Shown here one piece after another: positions 1-9,321 of a DNA stretch of 64,000 bases. Origin of the DNA: Natronococcus occultus SP4 (GTDB taxonomy: Archaea > Halobacteriota > Halobacteria > Halobacteriales > Natrialbaceae); assembly GCF_000328685.1 (NCBI RefSeq), contig NC_019974.1, positions 2,905,001-2,969,000 of the forward strand. Reading direction: 5' to 3'. A program made the position numbers and the translations under genes. Position 1 is the first letter of the stretch. Each line of letters opens with the position of its first letter. Under the pieces are notes generated by a model. The model saw only the letters and a program-made list of their open reading frames with translations, was not told where the DNA came from and ran no database searches.

Positions 1-750
1 GGGTGTCAGAAATGCCCCGACAAGGAGAATATCTACGCGTTTGATAACAGTATCACTGTTTTGTGTTAGTGAGATCGGAACTGCATATTCAGCAACTTGT
101 CGACGAAGCCCGGGTTTTATTTCCCCTCTCTCAAATCCAGAATATTGGTAATAAACGAAACCGACTGCAAGGGCTGCTGCACTGAGAGAGCCAATAACGT
201 GGCCTGTTAGGGCACCAACTGCACCAAATCCAGCGAGCACTAACCCGATTGCAACGACTGGTCGGATTACGGCCCCCAGAATCATAATATATGCCGACCA
301 ATTGATTTTCTTAAACCCCTGGCATATTCTTCGTCCGCTGCTGACAACACCGCTTGCAAAGACGTATGCCGCTCCGGCGAGGAGCAACGGCTCCAAACCT
401 GGCTCGCCAAAAATCACTACGAGGTGTTCGCGGGCAACAATCAGTCCGATGGTAACTGCTCCCAGCGTTATTACTAACGCTATAGCTGCGGTTTCAATAA
501 TATGGGGTATTTGTTGGGGGTCGTCCTCGATGTACTCTGTCACATAGCGAGCGGCAGATTTCCCGAGTCCCAATTTCCCTGCCAGTGTCGCTATCGTGAA
601 TATTGAGATTGAGAGGTACAACAGTCCGTACTCCGAAGGCTCCAACAAACGAGCCAGAACAATAGCAAGTAGGCCACCAGATATTGTTTTAGAAAATCTA
701 GATAGCAAATCTATCCTAAATCCAGAGAGTATTTTATTAGTTATCGACAT
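1..750 (-). CDS. Wzx-like polysaccharide flippase, N-terminal part (cut by window edge)
   Basis: Reading the minus strand from ATG at 750 gives an open frame that runs off the window start, about 250 codons without a stop. It begins MSITNKILSGFRIDLLSR and contains long hydrophobic segments typical of the MATE/MOP flippase superfamily (polysaccharide biosynthesis protein, Wzx or AglR type), including an early segment like the family's N-terminal helix and the phrase LARLLEPSEYG, common in Wzx proteins. Such proteins flip lipid-linked glycans across the cytoplasmic membrane. The pyruvyl transferase and kinase genes upstream lie on the same strand, so it is probably the downstream member of a glycan operon. 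The C-terminal half lies outside the window. Confidence 0.85.
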   Translation of the reverse strand, partial: MSITNKILSGFRIDLLSRFSKTISGGLLAIVLARLLEPSEYGLLYLSISIFTIATLAGKLGLGKSAARYVTEYIEDDPQQIPHIIETAAIALVITLGAVTIGLIVAREHLVVIFGEPGLEPLLLAGAAYVFASGVVSSGRRICQGFKKINWSAYIMILGAVIRPVVAIGLVLAGFGAVGALTGHVIGSLSAAALAVGFVYYQYSGFERGEIKPGLRRQVAEYAVPISLTQNSDTVIKRVDILLVGAFLTP

Positions 751-857
751 GAGGTTTTATAGACATCTCAGAATAGATAATTCTATTGGTGTGAGATAGA
801 ACTCTTTATGGGATCTGACCGTCGTGTCACCCTTCAGTGGGGGATCTCGGTGTGCGT

Positions 858-1592
858 TCACCGCTGATACCGTGTCACTTCCTCACTCACTGCTTGGATC
901 GCTTCATCCACAGTTGCGTCCTCGGTATCGATGGTGAGTGTACAGATAGAACAATCCCTTCTCGAAAAGGTTTCGATGATCCTAGCCACCTTTCCAGCGA
1001 CTTCATCGCAGATCTCAGCCGCGTTCGTGTCTCGGTCTCGTGCAATCTCCTCGAGTCGGCTCTCGTTTGTGTTCCGCTGTTGAAGTCGCGAAACGACTTT
1101 CGTGCCGTCAGTCTCGACGAATACGACGATGTGGGTCGTCGGGCTTGGGAACTGATCGAGGAGTCGATAGAGAACTGTCCTATCGCAGTCTGAGCCAGTG
1201 AGCAGTATCGACCACAGCAACTGGAACAGTCCTTGGTCAAGAATCTCGATCTCTGTTGTCGCACTCGACCGACTGTAGATGGTACGCAGGTATAGTGCGT
1301 ATACACTCAGTTTCAGGAGATCGACGTAGGAACGTTGGTTCGTCCTACAGAGCAACCAAAGGATCTTCGTTGACTGAATCGGATGACGAATCAGTGCTAT
1401 CAGGGCTAATTTAATAATAATCCCGTAACGTGTGAGATCAGACTCCGTTTGATGGGTTACCGAATAGGTCCGGTTATTAGCCGGAAGGGCGGTTGCCGTG
1501 AGATCGTCTTCAAGTCCGCGAGCAATCGTTGATTTTCCTGAAGCTGGGTTTCCAGCGAATTCAATAACAGCCGAAGAGGAAGATTTCGTCAT
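858..1592 (-). CDS. P-loop nucleoside/nucleotide kinase-like protein
   Basis: A 244-residue protein with a Walker A motif GNPASGKST near residues 14-22 and a later acidic ILDQGLFQ stretch (about residue 117), an arrangement like thymidylate-kinase or adenylyl-sulfate-kinase-type P-loop proteins. A central hydrophobic region (LIALIRHPIQ) is followed by a basic LQQRN segment that may act as a lid. It sits between a pyruvyl transferase and a flippase on the same strand, so a role in activating a nucleotide or sugar precursor is possible. The exact substrate cannot be read from sequence. Start ATG at 1592 places the P-loop at the usual distance from the N-terminus. Confidence 0.7.
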   Translation of the reverse strand: MTKSSSSAVIEFAGNPASGKSTIARGLEDDLTATALPANNRTYSVTHQTESDLTRYGIIIKLALIALIRHPIQSTKILWLLCRTNQRSYVDLLKLSVYALYLRTIYSRSSATTEIEILDQGLFQLLWSILLTGSDCDRTVLYRLLDQFPSPTTHIVVFVETDGTKVVSRLQQRNTNESRLEEIARDRDTNAAEICDEVAGKVARIIETFSRRDCSICTLTIDTEDATVDEAIQAVSEEVTRYQR

Positions 1593-1643
1593 AAGTGTAC
1601 AAAACTAGGTGGGTGAAATAATACCACCGATACGAAAGCAGGG

Positions 1644-2930
1644 CTATTTCTCAAAGAGGTCGGTGATCAGATCGTTCCGAAGGATTTCCGCCCGCTTTCG
1701 TTCGACCGTGGCTGCCTCATCCTTCCTGTTTTTGATCATTTGAGAGATCGCGGTCTCCAGCTCCTGTGTACTGAGAGTCTCTCTTCCGTCAAAATAGTAC
1801 TGTGCCTGGCCAAACTCGGCTAGGAGTTCTTTATACTTTATTGCCCACCCGATTGCAATAACTGGCGTGTTGTTTTTATACGCATGAACGAGCGAGTGAT
1901 ACCGCGAACCGATCAAGAATTCGAACTGGTCGATGATCCGTTCCAATTCGAGCGCCGAGAGGTCGTCATCTACCAAGTGAACTGCCTCCGTGTCATCGAA
2001 CAGTTGCTGAATCTCTTTACAGATCGCCAAGTCTTCAGTTGAGTGTCGAAGGATGTATACCTCGAAACCAGCCGCCAGCAGTGTTTCGATCGTGGTACTG
2101 TAAATCTCGTCGAGTTCTCCATCGGTTTTTCGCTCTGCAACCCGTGCGTTCGGGACGATGCCAACGGCATCGGACTCGATCTCGATCTCTTTGATCGACG
2201 GTCTCTCAGTGTAAATATTTTCTAGATTATACTCATCGTATTGAAGTACGATATCGAACTGCCGAGAGATGTTGTCAGTGGTATACGGGAGAAGCTGTCG
2301 AACGCCATCATCCTCACGTGGGCAGATTATTTTTGGATATGGGAGATAGTTCGAAAGGAACGGTTCGAGAAGGAATTGCTGTGGTGTGGGGTAGTCGAAC
2401 GGACCGATCGACTGCGGAAGGATATAGAGCGGGATGGAGTACTTTTTCGCAATTGCGATGTTCGACATGTATAGAAGCGACTTCTTTACGCCCCACTGGG
2501 AAGTGAGCGCATAGCCGTTGATATCGATCATAAAGAAGCAGTCATTCAAGATTGAGCGAACATCTTCGTGGACTGAATTCGGGACATCATACGTGAGTGA
2601 AAGGGGCATCGAGTCGATACGCTGGCTAACACCCCAAGGAACGATCGTGAACGCGTACTGTTCTTTCTCGGTGGGATCTCGTTCGAAATCCCTGTCAGAA
2701 AATAGATAAATGTCCTTCTCAGGGAATCGGCGCGAGAGTTGATCAACAACGGTAAAGGTCATCGCTTGGGCACCCTTGTTAAACAGTTCACCGCCCACGA
2801 TGACTATCGATTCCTTTGTTGTTTCCTCGGACTCGAGGGCGTCTCCAGTCAACTTATCAGTTATCAACTCGGCACCAAGCCCACCAACGAAACTAGCTTT
2901 CTCGCTTAGATTAGCGATTGTGTTTTTCAT
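1644..2930 (-). CDS. polysaccharide pyruvyl transferase family protein
   Basis: A 428-residue protein of the PS_pyruv_trans family (CsaB/WcaK type), which add a pyruvyl ketal from phosphoenolpyruvate to sugar residues of surface glycans. The family's N-terminal signature is visible as GGELFNKGAQAMTF (about residues 46-59), and the late GSRYHSLVHAYKNNTPVIAI (about 340-360) matches its conserved region with the catalytic-type RxH. Fifty bases separate it from the kinase-like gene downstream, which suggests co-transcription toward the flippase at the window start. A second family member lies at 23168-24190 in the AT-rich cluster, but the two are clearly different in sequence. Confidence 0.85.
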   Translation of the reverse strand: MKNTIANLSEKASFVGGLGAELITDKLTGDALESEETTKESIVIVGGELFNKGAQAMTFTVVDQLSRRFPEKDIYLFSDRDFERDPTEKEQYAFTIVPWGVSQRIDSMPLSLTYDVPNSVHEDVRSILNDCFFMIDINGYALTSQWGVKKSLLYMSNIAIAKKYSIPLYILPQSIGPFDYPTPQQFLLEPFLSNYLPYPKIICPREDDGVRQLLPYTTDNISRQFDIVLQYDEYNLENIYTERPSIKEIEIESDAVGIVPNARVAERKTDGELDEIYSTTIETLLAAGFEVYILRHSTEDLAICKEIQQLFDDTEAVHLVDDDLSALELERIIDQFEFLIGSRYHSLVHAYKNNTPVIAIGWAIKYKELLAEFGQAQYYFDGRETLSTQELETAISQMIKNRKDEAATVERKRAEILRNDLITDLFEK

Positions 2931-3056
2931 ATCTCTCAGTTACTTCACCAGCGTATAATTCTTCTCATAGCGCTTCTAAAAATATAGCAAATACAGTAAT
3001 ATAAATCCATACTGAATACCAATCTGATAGCGATTACACACGAGACAGTCGATAGA

Positions 3057-3300
3057 TTATGGCTGAAGAACGAGCGGTTCGTCCCACTCGCGGTTGGTTC
3101 GGTCCCAGTCGATGACCTCCCGGACGCCCTCGCGGCTGTCCCGCGTGGGTTCGTCGCCCAGCAGGGCGTTGGCTTTCGAGATGCCGGCGTGGGTGTGGGC
3201 GGTGTCGGCCTCGCGGGGGGTTCGTGTACTCGAGGTCGAGTTCGCGTCCCCAGGTTGAACGTGGCGAGCGGGCCGCAGCGTGTTCGAGGACGTGCAGCAT
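3057..3300 (-). pseudogene. C-terminal remnant of NAD-dependent sugar epimerase
   Basis: The minus strand carries the end of a sugar epimerase/dehydratase: LEYTNPPRG, then in the neighbouring frame READTAHTHAGISKA and REGVREVIDWDRTNREWDEP. This closely matches the end of the better preserved copy at 6088-6710, but with a frameshift and several substitutions. No start codon or Rossmann domain is left. It is one of three broken copies of the same gene within 10 kb. Confidence 0.75.
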
Positions 3301-3424
3301 GGCGTCGAGACCGTCGTCGACGTGCCAGGATCAGTCAACGCCGTGAGAACGACGCTGGAGTCGCCGATTTTGGTCGGTCGTTCGCGAGATGGGTTCGCAA
3401 GAACGAACTGGGTATTATATCAAT

Positions 3425-3625
3425 ATGGTCTCTGCGATGATGGATCTCTCGGTGAGACGACGAGGGGTGCTTTCCGGCGCTTCGATCGGCGTGGCCACGA
3501 TGGGCGGACTGTCAGTCGCGGATACAGGAGACGCGAGTCGAACGGACGCAGAAGCACTGAGCTGGCCCTCATATCGCGGTGGCAGTACGACCCCTGGTTC
3601 GGCGTCAGTTGTGCCCCCGCGCTGA
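3425..3625 (+). pseudogene. N-terminal remnant of a Tat-exported PQQ-repeat-type protein
   Basis: A 66-codon frame starts MVSAMMDLSVRRRGVLSG, a twin-arginine signal followed by a short hydrophobic stretch (ASIGVATMGGL), then SWPSYRGGSTTPG. The last phrase resembles the WPxYRG..TG opening of haloarchaeal PQQ-type beta-propeller proteins. The frame stops directly afterwards, so at most the secretion signal and first blade remain. Family assignment rests on a short stretch only. Confidence 0.4.
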
Positions 3626-4287
3626 GGATAGTGCCGTCGTTTTGATCGGCGTGTGTCCTCTCCGTGGCGGCTCCAGTGACTCCTCCGATCCGGAGGGGGG
3701 TCTCGAGCGACACGGCGACTCCGAAAGGCGAACCGGCAGAACACGACGGCGTTCCGAGCGCGGATCGGGTAGATATTAGCTCCGAAGAAACGCGAGCCCC
3801 ACTTGCGGGCGGGAAGGCTCCTTCCCTGGTCGCGCTCGGCTCGAGCGTTGTTCCGACGGCTACCGTGCTATTGCCTCGAGCCACTGTGAGGCGGATCTGA
3901 CGTAACGGTTCCCACAGTTGGACCCACCAGTAGCGCCGAACCCACGACGCTCGAGCCCCGTGGCGCCATCCAGCCTCGATCGGGTCAATGTCGCCTGTTG
4001 AGGCCGCGTTCTGCTTTTGTAACCTCGAAGCAAAACCCCACACGGCGATCCGGAGGATGGCAACCAGTGCGAGACTTCCCGTGCCGAGCACAACAAGGTC
4101 ACCCGTCATCGTTCCCTGCTGAACGTCCCGCACGCGAGTACAATTAACCTCCGTTCGGCAGCACTGTCTGCGACCGGCGTACAACTCTGGAGGCCCGACC
4201 TCGGAACGTCGCGGTCTCGTCGCCATAGTGAGTGCCGATCCTCCCCGTCAGGGCTGGAGCCACGCCGGTCGCACCTCGTCGTCTGGA
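3626..4287 (-). other. degenerate interval; possible small membrane protein near 3900-4110
   Basis: No convincing gene fills this stretch. On the minus strand a frame starting MTGDLVVLGTGSLALVAILR at about 4110 has one plausible membrane helix followed by about 50 residues with ordinary composition (RRYWWVQLWEPLRQI), then runs into low-quality translation down to 3420. It may be the 5' end of a broken membrane protein. Nothing recognisable was found on the plus strand. Confidence 0.25.
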
Positions 4288-4491
4288 TCACGCGGAAGTC
4301 GGCGTCCGCCAGCGGACCTGGTCGACGTCGCTCGCGACGTGGTAGTACTTCGTTGTCTCCGGCAGGTTCTCGCGAGAGCTCGGCTCCGCGCGGACACACC
4401 GGAGCCACTGCCCGTTCTCTCGGTCCAAGACGACGACCTCGTCGAACGCGAGGCGACGGCCGTTCTGTAGCTCGACGATGATGGTACCCAC
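4288..4491 (-). CDS. small hypothetical protein, 67 residues
   Basis: A 67-residue frame starting MGTIIVELQNGRRLAFDEVVV has the acidic, beta-rich composition of haloarchaeal proteins and reads smoothly to its stop (KYYHVASDVDQVRW near the end). Upstream of its start the sequence turns AT-rich (about 4500-4560), as expected for a promoter. I do not recognise the family. The flanks are decayed genes, so it may also be a relic, but the frame itself shows no damage. Confidence 0.5.
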   Translation of the reverse strand: MGTIIVELQNGRRLAFDEVVVLDRENGQWLRCVRAEPSSRENLPETTKYYHVASDVDQVRWRTPTSA

Positions 4492-4899
4492 TATAGTCCT
4501 CCGTTTGAGTATATTTCTTTTATTCTACTGTGTATATTTATAATTATTGTATAGTAGATTACAGTAGAGATCTGGGTGGTGAGAAATTGCCCGCCGGGAG
4601 CAGTACGGCAGGGAAGGAGCGCCCGGTCACTGTCTCCGGGAAACGGCTGTGATACGCGCCGAGCGAACCGCAGTGATGGGAGTATGGCTCCCAGTACACG
4701 GTCGTCGGGGCACTGCCGTACACCCGGCCGCCGAGACGACGTCCACGCTATCGCCTGTCCGTTCTCGCGGCCTGTCGTGTCCTATCCGGGTCCGCTTTCG
4801 GCGTCCGTCCCGAGGCGGCCATCGAGCGTGTCGGCGGGCTTTCCCCGGCGACTCGGAGAGGCCGAGCCGGCCGGGAGCCTTGAGGCGGAGGCGAAGCTG

Positions 4900-5065
4900 T
4901 TTGCGGCCCGTCGTTCCGACCGGCGCCTCACAGGCCAGCGCCTCGAGCACCGTTCGACGCATCCCGTCGGCCGGACTCGGCAGCGCGACCAGGTTCGCCT
5001 CGCCGACGACCGGCGGTCTCTGTTGGGTAGAAGTTCGCCAGTACGGCTCTGCTCGACGCACCACG
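4900..5065 (-). pseudogene. fragment of a GT4-type glycosyltransferase
   Basis: The minus strand reads ANLVALPSPADGMRRTVLEA followed by LACEAPVGTT, which corresponds to the nucleotide-sugar-binding motif of family 4 glycosyltransferases (ADLFVLPSxxEGxPxTVLEALACGTPVV). Upstream and downstream frames are scrambled, so only this roughly 50-residue piece is recognisable. It lies next to the nucleotidyltransferase gene, consistent with a former glycan operon. Confidence 0.55.
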
Positions 5066-5158
5066 GACCGACGGCGGCGTCCTCGCGTTCGACGAGCAGC
5101 CGGTTCGCGGTCTAGATCACAGAGCGGTCGGTCACGCCGCGGGGTGAGAGGTCCCCGG

Positions 5159-5893
5159 TCAGCCGGCGGTCGCCGGCAGTTCGGCGTCCCGAAGCCGTTC
5201 CTCGGCCTCGTCGCGGTCCTCGGGGTAACCGACGTCGATGCGCCAGCCCTCGAGGCCGATGGCGTCGATGGTGCGGCCCGACTGGATCAGCAGATCGACG
5301 GCGTCGCTGATCTCGTACTCGCCGCGATCGGAGGGCTGGACGAGATGACAGGCGTGGAAGATCGCGGGCGTGAACGTGTAGAAGCCGGTCATCACGAGAT
5401 TGGACGGCGGCTCCTCGGGCTTCTCGACGACGTCCGTGATCTCGCCGTAGGCGTTCGTATCACAGACGCCGTATCTGGAGGCCTCGTCCCAGGGGACTTC
5501 CTCGACGAGGAAGGCCGCGTCCGTGCGGTTCTCGCGCTGGCGGCGGACGACGTCCTCGAGGTTCGCCTCGAAGACGTTGTCGCCCAGGATCAGCATGAAG
5601 TCGTCCTCGATGTGCTCTTCGACACACAGCAGGGCGTGGGCGAGCCCGTTCTGTTCGCGCTGATGGGTGTAGGTGATCGGCACCCCGCGGTACTCGTCGC
5701 CGTAGTGTTCGACGATCCGTTCTTTCAGATACCCGACCACGACGATCAGTTCGTCCGCCCCCAGCTCGACGAGCTGATCGAAGCAGTGCGTCAGGATCGG
5801 CTCCTCGTCGATCTCGACCATCCCCTTCGGTTTGTCCTCGGTCAGCGGCCGCAGCCGCGTTCCCTCGCCGGCGGCGAGTACGACAGCTTGCAT
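5159..5893 (-). CDS. aglF: sugar-1-phosphate nucleotidyltransferase (AglF type)
   Basis: A 244-residue NTP_transferase-fold protein that would make an NDP-sugar (most likely UDP-glucose) from NTP and sugar-1-phosphate. The N-terminal signature LAAGEGTRLRPLTEDKPKGM (about residues 6-25) holds the nucleotide-binding loop and catalytic Lys; ILGDNVFEANL carries the metal-binding Asp; VVEKPEEPPSN and EGWRIDVGYPED are conserved family blocks. I chose ATG at 5893 (MQAVVLAAGEG) over one eight codons upstream because the family starts directly at the beta strand. A TTTAAA box lies about 55 bases upstream. With the dehydrogenase at 25944-27230 it could supply UDP-glucuronate for N-glycosylation. A broken copy lies at 8648-9005. 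Confidence 0.85.
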   Translation of the reverse strand: MQAVVLAAGEGTRLRPLTEDKPKGMVEIDEEPILTHCFDQLVELGADELIVVVGYLKERIVEHYGDEYRGVPITYTHQREQNGLAHALLCVEEHIEDDFMLILGDNVFEANLEDVVRRQRENRTDAAFLVEEVPWDEASRYGVCDTNAYGEITDVVEKPEEPPSNLVMTGFYTFTPAIFHACHLVQPSDRGEYEISDAVDLLIQSGRTIDAIGLEGWRIDVGYPEDRDEAEERLRDAELPATAG

Positions 5894-5947
5894 AGTACCG
5901 ACAGATGAGGTTATCATATAATAGATTTTTCCATCTATAAAAATACT

Positions 5948-5953
5948 TTAAAC
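5948..5953 (-). promoter_or_regulatory. probable TATA box of the nucleotidyltransferase gene
   Basis: TTTAAA on the minus strand in an AT-rich patch (5915-5955). It lies about 55 bases before the start codon, giving a predicted start of transcription near 5922 and a leader of about 30 bases. Position and sequence fit haloarchaeal promoters; no experimental support. Confidence 0.45.
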
Positions 5954-6087
5954 AGGGATCGTTCCCTCCGTGTCCCGTCTCGAGGCAGAGCGTGTGTCGG
6001 CTCGCGATGATCGCCGTTCGATTGCAAGCCCGGTTTAGCGTCGCTGGGCAACCCGAGGACGGACGTCGCGGCGACCGTGCGTCGAGG

Positions 6088-6710
6088 TTAGGACTTCCGG
6101 ACGAGCGGCTCGTACCACTCGCGGTTCGCTCGGTACCAGTCGATGAACTCCCGGACGCCCTCGCGGATATTCCGGGTTGGCTCGTAGCCAAGCAGTTGGG
6201 TGGCTTTCGAGATGTCAGCGTGGGTGTGGGGGGCGTCGGCCTCGCGGGGGTTCGTGTACTCGAGTTCAAGGCCGGGCGCGAGTTCGTCGCGGATCACTTC
6301 GGCCAGCGTCTCGATATCGATGGTGTCGGTACTGCCGACGTTGATGATCTCGCCGTCGGTCGCGTCGTCGGTCAGCAGCTGGCGGTTCACGTCGACGACG
6401 TCGTCGATGTCGGTGCAATCCCGGGTCTGGGCGCCGTCGCCGTAGATGACGGGTGGTTCGTCGTTGAGACACCGCGAGACGACGTTGCTGATCGCCATGG
6501 TCGGGCGCATGCGGGCCCGTAGACGGTGACGGAGCGCAGCGAGACGGTGGGGAGGCCGTACACCTCGCGGTAAACGCGAGCGTCCTGCTCGCCGGCGAGT
6601 TTGGAGACGCCGTCGGGGCTGACCGGCGTCGTCGGAGGGGCGGTCCTCGGGCTTGCCAGAGACAGAGGGGGAGTTCGCCACGATGACGCGGTTGGGTTCC
6701 GACACAGGAC
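6088..6710 (-). pseudogene. NAD-dependent sugar epimerase, 5'-truncated and frameshifted
   Basis: The C-terminal two thirds of an extended SDR epimerase/dehydratase can be read across three frames: RVIVANSPSVSGKPED, then PDGVSKLAGEQDARVYREVY (containing the K of the YxxxK-type active site, with the Tyr region altered), then AISNVVSRCLNDEPPVIYGD and the long C-terminus to EWYEPLVRKS. The Rossmann N-terminus (GGxGFIG) is missing and at least two frameshifts occur near 6500 and 6600. It sits just downstream of the halolysin gene on the same strand. The same gene is broken in other ways at 3057-3300 and 11839-12570. Confidence 0.8.
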
Positions 6711-6921
6711 GGGTACCGTGGGGCGATAGCCCACCTCAGTTTATTGACTGGTCCCCGAGTGAGCGGGAACTCGGGCGACGCCACGAGAACGACGTCGAAG
6801 GTTCGACGTAACCCTTCCGCTCCGCGAGAGTGACGATCGTCGGTCTCGACGCGACCGGTCTGTCCGGGAGACACGAACGGAACATTGCAGCAGATAAAAA
6901 GAGAACAATCGTCTGGTCTCT

Positions 6922-8190
6922 CTACAGTAATTCGACGGTGTCGAGAGCGTTGATCCGACCGGCGCCGGTCTTTGGATCGCCGCGTCCATCACCCTCTGCA
7001 CCGCGTTCGATCACGTTCTCAGTCTGGTTCGGGTTGGCATCCGGATCGAGTTCACGGACGAGAGCAGTGAGTCCAGCGACCTGAGGTGCTGACATGGAAG
7101 TGCCGGAAGCAGATGCGTACTTTGCGCCGGGGAAAGCGGGGTTATCTGGATCGACCGTCGAGGGAACCTCCGCACCTGGAGCACCGACTGAGATCTCGTT
7201 TGCCCCATAATTCGAGAAGTCTGCGAGTTCATCGTCTGCAGTGGTCGCACTGATTGAGGATGCATTGGGAAGGCTACCCCAAAGGCTGATCCAGTTAGCA
7301 CAAGTCTCCTCTTCTTCATCTTCGGGAGACCAACACTCGTTACCGTGCTGGAGGTTCGCCGAGTCGTTGCCTGCGCTCACGACAACCGACGTCCCTCGCT
7401 GAGTAACACTCCGCACCACCTGTTGGCGAGCAATACGATATCCTTCCTGATTCTCTCGAGAGGTCTGGGGAGGACTACCAAGGCTCATATTTGCTACGTC
7501 AAGACCTTCTTCAGCCGCGTAATCAAGCGCAAGGAAGGTGTCCCCAACTCTTGCGAGAAGCGGTGGCTCTGATGGGAAAACTCGAAGTGAAATGATCTCG
7601 GCGTCTGGGGCGACACCAGTAACACCTTCCGCGCCAGTCGCTGCCGCAATCCCCGCAACGTGCGTCCCGTGCCAATGTACGTCTCCAGTGTGGTCTCCTT
7701 CTTGCCAATCGATAAATGACCGGCTGTCACCTTCCTCAACGTTTCCTAAATCGGGATGATCGTGGTAGACGCCAGTGTCGATGATGCCGATACGCGTTCC
7801 TTCACCGGTTGCGTGGTCGTGCGCGTCAAACGCATTGATCAGATGCTTGTCCCACTGGTCGTCGTCAAGTGCGTCTTCCGTCTCTACCTCGGTCGGCTCT
7901 TCAGGAACGTCAAGTTCGTATGTGAAATCCTCGAACGCAGCATTGACGCCGTTTACACTCGCTGGATCTGAATCTTCAGGCCCCATGACGAGATAGACGT
8001 TTGTACCTGTGATCTGGTGTTCGACCGTGAAGCCCTGCCGCTCGAGCTGGTTAGGGTTCCCACCGGTGACGATGTATCGGACCAACTCCTCGTCAGTTTC
8101 AGTCTCTGCACTCGCCGTTCCGATCGTTGCCAGTCCGATTCCCGCCGCTGTCCCAGCCAGTACCGTTCGTCGGTTGACATCGTGTGCCAT
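6922..8190 (-). CDS. Tat-exported subtilisin-like serine protease (halolysin)
   Basis: A 422-residue S8 peptidase. The start at 8190 (MAHDVNRRTVLAG) gives a twin-arginine signal, cleaved near ASA (about residue 28). A propeptide I9-like region follows (about 35-100), then the catalytic domain with Asp in IGIIDTG (about 138), His in HGTHVAG (about 174), the oxyanion Asn in SAGNDS and Ser in GTSMSAP (about 370). Length and layout fit haloarchaeal halolysins without the C-terminal extension. Cys residues in ECWSPEDEEEETCANW could form a disulfide. It would be secreted folded and degrade proteins in the high-salt medium. Flanking genes are decayed, but this frame shows no damage. Confidence 0.9.
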   Translation of the reverse strand: MAHDVNRRTVLAGTAAGIGLATIGTASAETETDEELVRYIVTGGNPNQLERQGFTVEHQITGTNVYLVMGPEDSDPASVNGVNAAFEDFTYELDVPEEPTEVETEDALDDDQWDKHLINAFDAHDHATGEGTRIGIIDTGVYHDHPDLGNVEEGDSRSFIDWQEGDHTGDVHWHGTHVAGIAAATGAEGVTGVAPDAEIISLRVFPSEPPLLARVGDTFLALDYAAEEGLDVANMSLGSPPQTSRENQEGYRIARQQVVRSVTQRGTSVVVSAGNDSANLQHGNECWSPEDEEEETCANWISLWGSLPNASSISATTADDELADFSNYGANEISVGAPGAEVPSTVDPDNPAFPGAKYASASGTSMSAPQVAGLTALVRELDPDANPNQTENVIERGAEGDGRGDPKTGAGRINALDTVELL

Positions 8191-8647
8191 ACAGAATGGA
8201 GACCCATTTGGAATACTATAACTCTTGGCTTCCATAGAGTTAAGAGGGACATCCAATATTAATGGACCGTATACCCTGCTGAACTAAACGATCACCAGTG
8301 TTCGCCGATCACGCATCAGGGTGTGCTGCAGACACGCTTTGTATTCAGCACGACTCTCTCAGTATCTCTATTAGTTGATGGAAGAGACGCCTTACGTTCG
8401 TATCTGCATGTAACACTCTGACCATCTCAGATTCACGATTCACACTGAGTACAGAAACCGCACTCCCACCGACTGCGATACCTCCATGATCATTGAAGTA
8501 GCACGCAGAACCGATCGAAAACCTCGCCGACGGCCGGTGGAACCGACGCTTCGGAGTTTCGCCCATGAAATGCCGTGGGTCGACGGCGCCGGCGTTCTCT
8601 CACGGAGTCGGTCGTTCGGTCACGCTGCGGTAGAGTACAGTAACTGG
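8191..8647. other. intergenic, no gene supported
   Basis: The first 80 bases hold the AT-rich region upstream of the halolysin gene. On the minus strand 8345-8500 reads VRVLHADTNVRRLFHQLIEI, a short helical piece with no start signal that I cannot assign; it may be the tail of a lost gene. Nothing else is recognisable. Confidence 0.3.
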
Positions 8648-9005
8648 TCAGTCGGCGGTCGCCGGCACCGTCTCCTGCAGGCGGTCCTCGGCCTCGTCAC
8701 GATCCTCGGGGTAGCCGACGTCGATCCGCCACCCCTCGAGGCCGATCGCGTCGACCGTGCGGCCCGACTGGAGCAGCAGGTCGACGGCGTCGCTGCGCTC
8801 GTCCGCGCCGCGATCGGCGGGCTGGACGAGCTGACAGGCGTGGACGATCGCGGGCGTGAACGTGTAAAAGCCCGCCATCACGAGATTCGACGGCGGGTCC
8901 GCGGGTTTCTCGACGACGTCCGTGAGCTCGCCGTCCGCAGTGGTGTCATAGACGCCGTCCCGGGAGGCCTCCTCCCAGGGAACCGCCTCACCGAGCAGGG
9001 CCGAG
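8648..9005 (-). pseudogene. C-terminal half of a second nucleotidyltransferase copy
   Basis: The minus strand repeats the last 120 residues of the nucleotidyltransferase at 5159-5893 almost block for block (VVEKPADPPSNLVMAGFYTF, EGWRIDVGYPEDRDEAEDRL). The N-terminal half with the nucleotide-binding signature is absent, and the sequence upstream of 9005 becomes unrelated. Substitutions such as ERSDAVDLL for EISDAVDLL show drift. It is a truncated duplicate. Confidence 0.85.
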
Positions 9006-9138
9006 CCGCGCTCGCTCCGCGGTCGTGCCCTCGACCGCGTCCGTCCAGATCGAGCCACCTGCCCGGAGCGTCATCGCTCGACCGGCTCGGGCGCGGACAG
9101 CGTGGCCCGACTCGGCTCGAGCGCCGGCCGTGGATGGC

Positions 9139-9321
9139 TCAGGCCGGCCGGTCCGGTTTCGGCTCCCAGGGCGAGGCCTCGGTCGTGTCCTCGACACCGC
9201 CGTCCGCATGGAGCTCACGGTAGGTCGTACAGTTCGGACAGCCGGCCACCGTCCCCTCGCCACCGAACACCCGCACGAAATCCCGGGTGACGTACCCACC
9301 ACAGCTCTGACAGTTTGGCAT
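9139..9321 (-). CDS. small zinc-ribbon protein (DUF7563 type)
   Basis: A 60-residue protein starting MPNCQSCGGYVTRDFVRVFG, with CxxC at residues 4-7 and GCPNC about 25 residues later, i.e. a four-Cys zinc ribbon. Proteins of this layout are very common in haloarchaea, one family being known as DUF7563; their function is not known. I chose the ATG at 9321 because homologues begin right at the first CxxC. It lies alone among decayed genes. Confidence 0.75.
   Translation of the reverse strand: MPNCQSCGGYVTRDFVRVFGGEGTVAGCPNCTTYRELHADGGVEDTTEASPWEPKPDRPA

Noticed and set aside
4649-5908. Long plus-strand frame of about 420 codons
   Set aside because: Its second half is exactly antisense to the nucleotidyltransferase and the first half is Arg/Pro-rich without motif.
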